Assembly: GCA_036873755.1 (NCBI GenBank) | Contig: JAVTVY010057124.1 | Coordinates: 124,001-188,000, forward strand | Origin: Hanleya hanleyi | Lineage: Eukaryota; Mollusca; Polyplacophora; Lepidopleurida; Hanleyidae | Length of the DNA stretch: 64,000 nt | Direction: 5' to 3' | Shown: positions 28,557 to 39,402 of the stretch, one piece after another | How the letters are laid out: every line of letters begins with the position of its first letter | Numbering within the stretch: the stretch's first letter is position 1 | Translations under genes and position numbers: made by a program | Notes under the pieces: generated by a model | Told to the model about the DNA's origin: nothing | Databases searched by the model: none | The model's input: the letters and a program-made list of their open reading frames with translations, nothing else

Positions 28557-29012
28557 GTAAGGTGTTTTGATTTACATGTCAAATCGTATACCTATTGACG
28601 TGCACCCCATTTTCGTGGCCTACAAACTTTTCGCAGTATCAGACAGCTGGTTGGCCTATTAGTATTACTGTTATGACCTAAAAAATGAATTTCTATTTAA
28701 AAGTTTCTGTCCCTAAAACGGGATGGATATTCAGACAGCTGGTCGCTTAGGTACACCGTACAGGGCTGAAATCACCTGTTTTCGAACCAACACGATATTA
28801 ATTTAATTTTACTGACCGCCAGTTTTAGATTTGATACGGTGATCTGTCTGGTCAGAATATATGTTTATATAGAAACAACAGAGAAAAAGTTCTGTATATG
28901 AAACTATTGCAGGCCAGGATTGTTTTTATTATTATTATTGAAAAAAAAAATGTGAAGGGGGGGGGGGAGGAGGTGCAAAACTCCTATTGAATACATCTTT
29001 TTTTTTTATCAG

Positions 29013-29168
29013 GTTTGAAGCATATGACTGAAATGATAATTTCAAGGGTGATGTCATGGAACCAGAGCATGTCATGGATGGACATTCCGCCATCAGAAGA
29101 GTACAAAGATTTGAACAGTGACTCCAAGGCTAAATATCCCTTCAATGACTGTATCTGGATTGATTAAT
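29013..29168 (+). pseudogene. Second exon of the SAP gene, with stop and frameshift
   Basis: After TTTTTTTATCAG the sequence continues the SAP exon in phase (FEAYD), then meets TGA at 29029-29031. The stop could have arisen from CGA by a CpG transition, since an Arg usually follows YD at this place in related SAP proteins (from memory of the family). Beyond it, NDNFKG is read in phase, and after a one-base shift MSWMDIPPSEEYKDLNS continues to a TAA at 29165-29167. The coding quality of the shifted part suggests real descent from a gene. Confidence 0.5.
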
Positions 29169-29576
29169 CACTAGTCATTGATACTGTTTGTTTGTTTTTT
29201 AGTCTGTTTAATGCATAGCTGACTAGAAGTATGATCATCAAATTAGAAATACATGTATGGTAGTTTGTATGTCGTTGGCTGAACACCTCACCTACATTTA
29301 CCTCCATTAGTTTGCTCTCAATGGAAAGGAAGATTGATTTTTATTTGCAACGGAATGAATTTTCTGTTTACAAGTGAAATAGGCTGAGAGCACAGTTTAA
29401 AATATGAAATTCTGTTCTGTAACCGGTACTCTAGACTATAAAACTGTCGCGTTTAACAGTATTATGTTTGATACTAAAATGCATGTCTGCCTCTCTTTTC
29501 AGCTACAGAATGTATACTGCCCTGATTGAGTTTTATCTAATATAAATAATTTTGTTTGTATTTCAATGATTTATAG

Positions 29577-29684
29577 GAACAGGCAAATACTGGACCCCAC
29601 CCATTGTGTGGATTAGATTGGCTTGTGGACCTCATGTGAATACCAGTTATCCTCTCCTACAAGGAAAGGAAGTTACACCTAGAG
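29577..29684 (+). CDS. Probable internal exon of the SAP-domain gene
   Basis: Bounded by TTTATAG and AGAG|GTGAGG, open in one phase (TGKYWTPPIVWIRLACGPHV, then NTSYPLLQG). The leftover base at its end (G) fits the two-base start of the terminal exon at 33945. No domain recognised. Confidence 0.42.
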
Positions 29685-31880
29685 GTGAGGAAATCTTATA
29701 ATCACTGCATGTCTGAGAAAAAACTGTGATATCCTGTTCATTTCTAAGAGATCAGATGTCCCACCAGTTGTGGGGAAAGGGGTGCCAAACCAGTTATTTG
29801 TAGCTTATTATTTACCGGGCATGTTTCAGGGCCAGCTCCTTGACTTGCTGTACATTAGGGGTTAAGAGTTTCATTTCGGATCTAATTATCTCTGATTTTG
29901 TGATATATAAGTTGAGTGTACAAGTCATATCTGCAGGCCCGTGTTCGGTACATCTACTAAATTGTGTTCGGTACGGCTACCAAATTATTTATCTCCTTGA
30001 AAAATTATGCCCCTTTTGCGATATTTGCTTGAATGTTACTGTAGCTGTTAAATCTGCAGAATAATGATATGCTGTAAAAAGTACAATCCTGAATGATTAG
30101 TACATGTAGCCCAGGCCTGACCCAGGCTGTTTTCGAGCTCATTATGACCCCCCCCCCCCCAAATAAAACAATAAACAAATCCCCTCTCTGAACAGGCTGA
30201 AACCAATACTAATGCAAGTACTTTCGCCAAATATGAATTAGATATCCGGCTGTATTTAGACCATTTAGTACTCCCACAGCTTCCATAGGCTTCGACAGTC
30301 CCACATCATGGCCTATTTCATTATAACTTATCACACTCTGCACCATCTATAGGTGCCCAAACTAAAAGTCTAGATCAGGCCCTGTAACCATAATATATTG
30401 CACTTTCTCAGCATATTTCTTAGTTACTCGGGGGAAGCCGAGGGGTTTTGCGAGTCTCACCCTCATGTTAATTTCCTGCTTTTGAAGGATTGTGCACACG
30501 TTGACTAACGGACGATTTAGAAAAAATCTGTTAATCCACTCTTAACTCGATGGGTATTTTTCACTGCTGCTGCAAGTTTGTTTTTATATCTGCCAGTGTG
30601 AAACTGTTGTTGTTGCAAATAACCAGAAAAACTTGAACAAAAAAATATTTTATTCATTTTTATAGCAGACAACAGCAGCCTGGAACTGCAGGCCACACTT
30701 ATTTGGTAATATGCAAAACCAGTGAATATTTCAGTAGGAAAGATGCTTAAAAACATTTGTGAACTTTGTCAATGGTACAAAAGGTCCTATTTTAGGTCAA
30801 GATTTTCTTTAAAATTTGAGTTCAGTACCATGTTTATCATTTCATAATAACCAGTTTTTATAAAATATTATTACACATCATCCATGCAACCATTATTTAA
30901 GCAATACATTGCATAGGGTGCTTGAATCGTGTGACAAAACTTTCCTCAACTTGAACTGCAGCGATACATTCATTATGTTTTTCCTCTATAACTGTCCCCC
31001 AAAGGGCTAAAGGGGAGAATATGGTATTGGGGTCCGTCCGTGTGTCCACACTCCAAATCATCATAAGAATAGGTCTCAGCTCCTCAGAGAGCTTGTTGTA
31101 AGAGACGACTAACTGGGGCACCCATGGAGAATAGGACCCTTCCTGTGTGGTTTCCGGGTGTGAAGAGGAATAGGAACCAAACATCGTGATATGACTGAAA
31201 TAGGGTTCACTCACTCGCTCACCGCAAGATCTCTCTTGGGCTTGTTTTTAACCGTGATCCGCTAGACTCCGACAGTAACTTTTGAAAACCTGAACGGATC
31301 CTTTTCAAATTTTGTATGTGGTTAACTTGCCACAGGATTTCACTCGAGCTAACTTTCCATGCTGAGTACTGAATTTTAAGGTTCCAAGCCAAATCAGTAG
31401 TTTCAATGTCGGTGGACTTCAAACGCTCTGCTTTTCATTAAAATTTTCTCTGAACCACCAAATTAGTTTTAATTATTAAAGTATTGTACTTTGTACATTT
31501 TTTCCTGTTATGACTGACAAAGGTAAATAAAGCATTATACATAACACAGCGCTATACACATGCCCCAGTTTTGTGAAATAGGAAAAACTATGTATTTCTG
31601 CAGATTACACTCAAACATCAAAACCATAAAATGCACGCATATATGACGGCAGCCTTCCGAAGTCCACGAGTTCTAGTTTTTTTTTTTACATAACTGAGAA
31701 AGATTGAAATAACTTGTCAACGTCACACATGTTGATCTCCTGGGAATTTAACTCGGTAAAAGAAAATTTTGAGGCGCTTGTGATCCAACGTGCATATCCA
31801 CTACACCACGACATATGAACAACTGCAACAGGCTATTTTTAGCCCACCATCACCAGATGATGGACTGTTCAAATCGCTTT
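29685..31880. other. Intronic or unassigned sequence within the 8.36-kb element
   Basis: No supported exon. A poly-C run near 30150 and a GTCCGTCCGTGTGTCCACA phrase near 31035 are the only notable patterns. Confidence 0.55.
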
Positions 31881-31889
31881 TCGTCCATG

Positions 31890-32265
31890 GTCTGTCGTCT
31901 GTCCGTCCGTCGTCCGTCCGTAAACAATTCTTGGATTCGAAAATCCAATATGGCCACAAGGCGGCCATCTTGGATTTCCCCATGAAACCTTGTTATCGGG
32001 ATTTCTCAGGAACTACTGCATGGATCTTTCTCAGATTCGGTACACATGTTCCCCTTGGCGTGTAGTTATGCAAGATACCTTTTCTGGTCCGATTCGAAAA
32101 TCCAATATGGCCACCAGGCAGCCATCTTGGATTTCCCCATGAAACCTTGTTATCGCGATTTCTCAGGAAGTACTGCATGGATCTTCCTCAAATTTGGCCC
32201 ACTGTTTCGTCTGCCGATGGGTCGGCTACATGAAGGGACATCACTCTTGTGACACAACCTTACAG
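31890..32265. repeat. Two tandem units with GGCCATCTTGGATTTCCCC
   Basis: A GTCCGTCC tract is followed by two about 155-165-bp units sharing GATTCGAAAATCCAATATGG, CCATGAAACCTTGTTATCG and TACTGCATGGATCTT. Noncoding. Confidence 0.85.
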
Positions 32266-32299
32266 TTCGACAACTGTAGACTACTGCGTGTTTTATTTT

Positions 32300-32715
32300 T
32301 TTTTGCGTGGATTTTTTTTCAAACCAATTCAACATTTTCTTTAGTTATCCGCCCTTGATTTTAGTCTGGAATACTTTTTGTTTGGCACCTACAGTCCTCG
32401 TCAACGAAACTCCTTTAAGAGGGGTTTAATTGCATTCTTTTGAAATTAGGTACACATGATTGGTGCTGAGTGAACATGTGCACAATTTTTTTTAGAGTTG
32501 ATTCAACAGTTTCTTGAGTTGCTCCCCTGGATTTTGGTCTGAAATTTAAATTTGACACATACTGTCCTTTTGGAATTTGGTACATATGGTCAGTACCATG
32601 TGTAGGTGTGCACAAACTGTTTTTGAGCTGATTTGACGTTTTCTTCAGTTACTCCCCTTGATTTTAGTCTGAAATCCTTGTATTTGGCACCTACTGTCAT
32701 TTCGACCTAATTCAT
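32300..32715. repeat. Three diverged tandem units
   Basis: Shared phrases TTTCTTCAGTTACTCCCCT, GATTTTAGTCTGAAAT and GGCACCTACTGTC recur at about 32330, 32510 and 32640. Confidence 0.7.
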
Positions 32716-33944
32716 CGGGCAATGAGCTTACTTTTGCAGCTTATGCTAACAAAAATTTTGTTTTAAAGTTACTGATACATGTATACATAAGTGCATAACC
32801 GGGAGTGAGGGAATATGCACCACCGCAGAGTAAGAGTAACTGGAGTTTAACTTGCTCCTACAAATACCAATCTAGGCCCTTATGTATCCCCCCCTCCCCC
32901 AACCTGATTTCCAAACCTGCCTACACCACTTACACAACAATGATAGCTTATACATGTACAGTATTATGACAATTGCAACAATACAAACAACATACAGTCC
33001 AGAAAGGTTCATTTGTATGGTTAACCGTTGTCTATAACAACATTCAGGAGATAAAAATGTCTATGTTTTTACGGGCGTATTTTGGGTTCAATTGAACTCT
33101 TGTTTTATTGTCTTTTAAGGTGGCTTTGTATGGTAAAACAGGTCGCTGTTTGTACTGCAGTCTTCAGGAATAGTGATGATGGAAAAAAATCACAAGGTTG
33201 TATTTTCTGGAGAAACAGTATGGCAACAAACTTCTCCCAACCCAGACCAATGTAGACGCACCTCTCCCGGGCTTTGTGTCACAGGAACTGGCTGAGCGAC
33301 ATAGTGTAAGTTGAAGTAAATTATTCATATCTGTTAGGAGAACATGGAACACATCAGTTCCACATCGCCAAGGTTGGCGGCTGTCACCTTCTCTCCCCCC
33401 CCCCATCATGAAGGGGAATACAGAAATCACTTTCGTATTGCTGTACCGTGGATGATATCTCAGCTGCTATTTGATCGAAACATACATGAAGATGCTTAGT
33501 ACCTTACTGATGTGCATTTTCACATTCTTTATGGCCCTTCAATATATGCTTATCCAGTGCATATCTCGAATACCATCAAACTGCTCACTATGAATCAGGT
33601 TTCTGTGACCTGATAACTTGGAGTTATCGAAGAATCGAGAGGTTTTCAGATGCACAGCTTCGTATATAAATTTGAAAAAAATATTACTTGTTGTTTGATA
33701 GATCTGTATATCTCGAACCCTATGCTGTTAGTTATATGAACATAAAATGGTCTGATCAGTGATGAGAGTGATCTGAATTTATTGTGTTTTGTTTTAGCCA
33801 GTTTTGTAGGGGTCAATGTTTGACTGCCATTATCATGAAACTGGAATATCTGTATGTTCAACCATATTTGTTTCCTGTATTAATTTATTACGATAGCTCG
33901 GGCATTCAGAATATACTAATCGTTTTTCATTGTTTGACTTCCAG
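32716..33944. other. Unassigned stretch before the terminal exon
   Basis: No firm gene. An exon-like segment ending in a donor at 33305/33306 was considered but its phase does not fit. The homology to the inverted copy starts at 33821. Confidence 0.55.
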
Positions 33945-34204
33945 GTTATGTTTGCAACCAGTTCAAGGGCACACTGTGGTCCAAAGTAAGGAGAGGCATC
34001 ACTCAGAAATGCCATGACGCAGCAAGGTCAGGTAGAATCCGCCAGAAAACACCATTGAAGCAGCATGATCTCCACATGTCAGAAGAGCTGGTGGACTCTT
34101 CTTCAGCTTCACCCTCATCTGCCAACGACAGTCCCCCAAGGAATGCTAAAGGCCATCCCCCAACAGGTGGGAAAAGACCAAGACAGATTTTTTTAAACCT
34201 TTGA
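33945..34204 (+). CDS. Terminal exon of the SAP-domain gene (basic, Ser-rich)
   Basis: Follows GACTTCCAG. From 33947 the frame reads YVCNQFKGTLWSKVRRG, KCHDAARSGRIRQKT, then a Ser-rich stretch (ELVDSSSASPSS) and GKRPRQIFLNL, ending at TGA 34202-34204. Phase agrees with the exon at 29577-29684. A diverged copy is present at 56230-56520 on the minus strand, so this exon belongs to a repeated family and probably to the mobile element rather than to a host gene. No domain recognised; the FKGTLWSKVRRGI segment is the most protein-like part. Confidence 0.55.
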
Positions 34205-34379
34205 GGGATGAAAAAAAAACATTCTACTTGACACAGACTTTCAATGTGCTTCCCGTTTTGTGCTCGGGTGTTTTAAGACATGATACAATATATATTTTAT
34301 GTTGTTAAAGAATAAAAGGTGGAATACGCGTGGATTTTGCCTTTGCTGGTGGTTATTTTAAGGGATGGATGATATTGCA

Positions 34380-35225
34380 GGAGGAATTCCCCACGTGGGG
34401 ATGTTGTGGGGTTTTCTACCCCGCAGATTCCCAACGTGGGGATATTGTGGGGTTTTCTCTCCCATATTGGAATTACTGCCCCGCAGATTCCCCACCTGGG
34501 GATATTGTGGGGTTTTCTGCCCCGCAGATTCCCCACATGGGGATATTGTGGGGTTTTCTCTCCCATGCTGGAATTACTGCCCCGCAGATTCCCAACGTGG
34601 GGATGTTGTGGGGTTTTCTCTCTGATGCTGGAATTACTGCCCCACAGATTCCCCATGTGGGGATGTGGGGTTTTTTGCCCAACGTGGGGATATTGTGGGG
34701 TTTTCTCTCCCATATTGGAATTACTGCCCCGCAGATTCCCCACCTGGGGATATTGTGGGGTTTTCTGCCACGCAGATTCCCCACATGGGGATATTGTGGG
34801 GTTTTCTCTCCCATGCTGGAATTACTGCCCCGCAGATTCCCAACGTGGGGATGTTGTGGGGTTTTCTGCCCCGCAGATTCCCCACGTGGGGATATTGTGG
34901 GGTTTTCTCTCCCATGCTGGAATTACTGCCCCGCAGATTCCCAACGTGGGGATGTTGTGGGGTTTTCTGCCCCGCAGATTCCCCACGTGGGGATATTGTG
35001 GGGTTTTCTCTCCCATGCTGGAATTACTACCCCGCAGATTCCCCACGTGGGGATATTGTGGAGTTTTCTGCCCCGCAGATTCCCCACTTGGGGATATTGT
35101 GGGGTTTTCCGTACATTGCTGGAATTACTGCCCCACAGATTCCCCACGTGGGGATGTTGTGGGCTTTTCTGCCCCGCAGATTCCCCACGTGGGGATATTG
35201 TGGGGTTTTCTGTACCATGCTTGAC
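34380..35225. repeat. Palindromic array with alternating 41- and 60-bp units
   Basis: Units share GATTCCCCACGTGGGGATAT, TTGTGGGGTTTTCT and GCCCCGCA; every second one has CCCATGCTGGAATTACT inserted, giving a 101-bp higher-order period. CCCCACGTGGGG is a perfect 12-bp palindrome with an E-box core, and GTGGGGA...TTCCCCAC can close an outer stem over an inner GTGGGG/CCCCGC stem. Long frames are open in all three plus-strand phases, a side effect of the repeat. Confidence 0.95.
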
Positions 35226-35275
35226 TTACTGCAGAAATATTTTGGGTCTATCCCATACCAGCTTTAAATATAGTT

Positions 35276-35500
35276 CCCCGCATCATCCCCACATGTAGGG
35301 AACACGTGGGGCTGAGGTTGGGATAGTGCGGGGATTTAATTCAGCTAAGCCGCATTAAGAAACTCCTTTTCCACGACTAAGTCCAGTGTGGGGATTTTAC
35401 CAAATCCCTACACATTCCCCACATTGGCTGTCCTACACATTCCCCACATGATCCCCACACAGCTTGCCCGACATAAACCCCACAAATTCCCCAGCTTATT
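35276..35500 (-). repeat. Right subterminal CCCCAC repeats
   Basis: TCCCCACAT, TTCCCCACA and CCCGACATAAACCCC units, the complement of the left subterminal repeats; they end 2 bp before the GTTTGTAAGGG terminus. Confidence 0.85.
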
Positions 35501-35512
35501 GGTTTGTAAGGG

Positions 35513-36280
35513 CATAGACCAGCATTTAAACACAGTTTTATTTCATCGTTGGCTGTGAAGTCCGAAACACAGAGCCTAAACAGTTCTTCGACAGATACAT
35601 AAAATGTGCTAGTGAAACGGAGAAATTGAAGAGGATAAAAAGCCATTGATAGCCCGTGAATCTGTACATGGCAGTTGTCTGGCTACTTGGTCTACGCCTA
35701 TGACGTAATCTGCCGAAGAAATTCAAGTGCTGTGTTCAGTTTTTGCTCGTCAAATTTCACTAAACAGGTGAACATTTCAGACTTGCATATTCGGAAATCT
35801 TACATTCATAGATTTGATAATCCGTCGAGCAGGGGTTCCCTTTAAACTCTATACTAATACATAAATTTGCATATTCGACCATGCTGTTTATGCTTCGGGA
35901 AGATGTGAGACTGAATTGATTTGATTGGTGAAGATTCTAGATGTTGCTGCGTATAAGATAATCGTATCGTACTGTGATTTACGCCCGTAAGGTACCAATT
36001 CTTATACATATGGCGGTCCCACTTTAAACACCTAAATATGGGCCAGGGAGATGGAAGATTGTTAGTTGAGAGCAAACGATCTGTGGACCTGTTTAATCCG
36101 TTTAAACCTGTTTAAAGTTCCAGCTTAATCACCTGAAAATGAGTCAGGGCGCTGAGTAATAAAGTGGTGAATCTATACCAATCTTAGGGTGACCGACTCT
36201 CGATTTTAGGATAAGGAATAAGGAAACGGGACTAAGTAAAAAAGTTTCGTTAATTCCTAAGCGTACATTATTGAACAGTT
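35513..36280. other. Unassigned stretch
   Basis: No gene recognised. It does not visibly resume the LINE reverse transcriptase interrupted at 27148. Confidence 0.55.
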
Positions 36281-36835
36281 TTAACTCTACCTGGCCTGGG
36301 GTTTTTGAAGCCGGTGTAATGGATAATAAATTTTCTGGTGAATAGTGTCCCTTTTTATATCCTTTTCTGTTGCAACAAAGGACGGATACTTGTCACCAAT
36401 GTAGAGAAATGTGTCCTAGCTGGGTTAAAAGATAGGGACCCAACACTCTTACCCAGCGGACATTCCTAGCCTCCACACCGGGCCAGGCCTGAGAAGGGAG
36501 GGGGGGGGGGGCGTTCGCTGAAAATTACCACACTCTACACTTGGACTCAACTCTACCAGAAATTGATGTAAAACAATCCAAGATGGCAACTTTGATGACG
36601 TCACAGTGAAGTAATTTTCTAAAAAGACATTTTTTGGTAGATTTTTTCAGTCAGATTTTTATAATTTCTTCACAAAAACTGCATGATAACTTAATGAATA
36701 ATAAGCTGATGTACAATAAAATAGTTTGTGTCCACTTTTACTGGCGGAAAAGCAGGAATTTTGACCCCAATATAATAAACGACAAGGTCACGGAGTGTCA
36801 GATCTCATTTTGTGTTGGTCGGGTATAGGATAGAA
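36281..36835. mobile_element. Degenerate copy of the TTAA MITE family
   Basis: TTAACTCTACCTGG at 36281 resembles the family start TTAACCCTATCTGG. CAACTCTACCAGAAA, AAGATGG...TTTGATGACGTCACAGTGA and TTTTTTGGTAGATTTTTTCAGTCAGA (about 36545-36655, in phrases) match the copies at 41.9 and 59.1 kb. The right end is not clear. Confidence 0.55.
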
Positions 36836-37235
36836 CCTTTTGTGGGGGAGGCCCCCGGTCTGATAGGGTCTTGACTAGAGGGTTGAACTTGGTTTTGGAA
36901 CGGCCACCAAAATATTCTAGGGAACTCTCATGCAAATTAGCCTACAACTAACTTGTTCATTAGACAATACGTTCAAAGACAAAGCCTTTACAACGAAGAA
37001 CAATGCATGAAAATGCAGATAGGCCTACATATACTCAGGATTTGAAATCCATCTCAATCCTGGGTAGTGAACATTTCAATCATTTTTTCCTGCACTTTAC
37101 ACTCTACACTATATTCGATGAAACTAGCTCCATGCTATCTAGCGTGTATTGTTTTAATTGTATCAAACCGACTTTGTATATACTATCTCATATTATCTTA
37201 TATTATCCTTTGAGTAGAGGATTCCTACTATCGTA
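36836..37235. other. Unassigned stretch
   Basis: Nothing recognised. Confidence 0.55.
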
Positions 37236-38300
37236 AAGTAGTCCAGTCAATATGTGCAGATTTTCCATCGGAATGTGCCTTTCTTTTATAAAAGCATGGA
37301 ATTTGGCACAGGTGTACATCGAGGCGTAGAGAGCATTTCTGGATATGGAATCACCGCGTATTTTTCCTATGTAGGTCACAGGGGCCATTTTCCAAAATGG
37401 TCGCAGGATCCCATATAGCATTAGCAATCCTGCACTATTTCTTCTGTTTGGGATTTATTATTTGGGGCATTTGTCAGAATGTTGATGGGAAGTGCGATAT
37501 CAAATTTAGACCAACGATAATGGCCATCTGACCGAGTCGACCATCTTGAAAATCAAGATGGCCGCCATCTGAAGCCTGTTTCATTCAATATTTCAATAAC
37601 CACACAATATATCAACATAATTCCTGTCGATACACCAATATTTTATTGTTTCAACACGACGATTATTTCACAGAAGATATGGTGTTATAACAGCCATCTC
37701 GGATTTCCAAAATGACTGCCATCATTTTCCAAAATGGCCTTTCGATTTCTAATTCGGACACCTTGGGTACACGTAGCTTTCTATTAGTCAGACACTCTAC
37801 TGCGCTGTACTTTGATTTTTTAAAGCAAAATGGTTTTACAGTGCTAAGTTATTATGAGACAGTATATTTAAAATAATAAGCAAAAATAGCCAACCAGATA
37901 TTGTTCACAAGAGTTCCCAAAATGGCCGCCATATTTTCACGTTGAGCCACATAGGCACACCCATTTTTGCGTTAATTGCCAACACTACTGCGTTGTATTT
38001 GATTTTTGAAAGCAGGATAGTTGTACAAGAATAGCAGAATAGTTGCCACAGTATTATAAGACAGTAATATTTAATTAATTAAATAATGACAATATTATTA
38101 TTGATAAAGATAATAAGCAAATTGGGCAAATATAGTCAAGTAAATACTGTGAATTTTTCGACGGACTTTTCTCATAAAGCACCAAAGCTCACACAGAATT
38201 AGACATGACGTCGGGAGAGCAATGATATATGGAGTCATTTCGTGCCAGGTTAATGTAGGTCGTAACAACCATTTTTCAAGATGGCTGACATGAGGCACGG
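37236..38300 (-). repeat. Diverged inverted relative of part of the duplicated block
   Basis: GTCCAGTCAATATGTG, GTACATCG and CATTTCTGGATATGGA (37240-37350) match the complement of about 40680-40780. Phrases such as CAAGATGGCCGCCAT and other AAGATGG/CCATCTT words recur. Noncoding. Confidence 0.55.
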
Positions 38301-39402
38301 CTGTTTATGACCCTTTCATTATCTTGCTCGGAGTATTATCGCCACCTCTTTATAAACGAGAGAACTAAACATTTCCACAGTTAGATAGTTAAATGCTACC
38401 AGATTTATCGTGGAGGCTCAGCTGACATAGTCTTTTCGGGATGGCTACTCAAGCGACTTATTGTCCATAATTATGATTTTATTTCTCTTCTTGGATTTGT
38501 ATGGTTCTCAATGATAGAGCTTTATCACATGAGGTCATGTAAATTAGTAAAGTAGGCTTTCATTATCTTCTCGAGTTTCTGGAGAATACCATTAAACATT
38601 TAATTAATTAAAGATAGGATTGAAAAATCTAGAATGCTAAGATAAGCTCTACCTCCAGCGCATTTCATTTGATGTGAACACAGCATGATTAGTTTCCGTT
38701 GGCAATATCTCTTTCATAGCGGGCGGAATCAACTGGCGCCCATATCGATTTGACTACAACAGGCTCTTGTCCATGTACATCTTATTCTAATTACTATGCA
38801 TATAAGGGGATGTCGTTATAGAGATGCCCCACAAGTGGTTTCAACTTAGTGGTTTCAATTTGGGAATGGGTGAATGGTGTATAGGGCAACAAAATCAATG
38901 CAGCAATCTGGCCGTTTAATATTTTTCACTTACAGCTTTTGTTAGCTACGTTCACCACATAAAAACATACGCTCTTCAGCTTGAAAATTCAAATTTATCA
39001 TGTTTCGCATATTCCAGTTTATGCTCACGTTCTCATCAGGGTCGACGTATATGTTTTGAGCGAAATATGTCTAAAAGCCTATTAAGTATACGTAACTTCC
39101 TCTATATATAGTTTATATCTATGTCTGTACATCTATATCTAGATGTATATATTAATTTAATAGTATTGGAGTAACCTGTAAACTGTGGGTCGATACAATA
39201 TAATGTACTTATGTGACGAGTTCAATCACGTCGCAAACCATTACTACAGAAACTAGTTAAGTTCTTATAGGTTACCATCTTCACTCAAGGTTTCTTGGGT
39301 TTGGTTATTAATACCACTCATCTTCTAAAATGCTATAGCACACAAATCACTTGCATTACGTTTCGTATTGTAACTAACCCGGAGCTCAAGGGGTCGTGTA
39401 AG
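38301..39402. other. Unassigned AT-rich stretch
   Basis: No gene or repeat recognised. Confidence 0.55.

Larger units (their letters stand above)
27149..35512. mobile_element. 8.36-kb candidate element with CCCTTACAAAC inverted termini
   Basis: Left end CCCTTACAAAC (27149-27159) and right end GTTTGTAAGGG (35502-35512) are perfect 11-bp inverted repeats. From both ends GTGGGG-type repeats run inward in mirror orientation. Inside are a SAP-domain exon with an upstream ETS motif, further exons, mollusc-type tandem repeats and a palindromic array. It interrupts the LINE on its left. GACCAGC at 27140-27146 and 35517-35523 could be an imprecisely placed 7-bp target duplication. A second right-end copy at 54965-56644 ends at the same CCCTTACAAAC inside a MITE, supporting this as a true terminus. 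No transposase was recognised, so the superfamily is undetermined. Confidence 0.6.

Noticed and set aside
30897..31214. 105-codon minus-strand ORF
   Set aside because: Overlaps a GTCCGTCC-type repeat phrase and shows no recognisable domain.
33180..33305. Exon ending in AGT|GTAAGT inside the SAP gene
   Set aside because: Open in two frames and has a good donor, but no acceptor is clear, and its phase does not join to the terminal exon at 33945.
34390..35220. Canonical G-quadruplex clusters
   Set aside because: G4 runs occur in pairs about 11 bp apart, with the next pair more than 30 bp away, outside usual loop limits; stem formation with the C-runs is more likely.
34297..35298. Several protein-coding ORFs of 63-322 codons in the palindromic array, and their counterparts at 55.2-56.0 kb
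   Set aside because: They are permutations of one noncoding repeat open in all phases; no independent coding signal.
27149..35512. Helitron
   Set aside because: Gene fragments and arrays fit, but the ends are inverted repeats and lack the 5' TC and 3' CTRR with hairpin.
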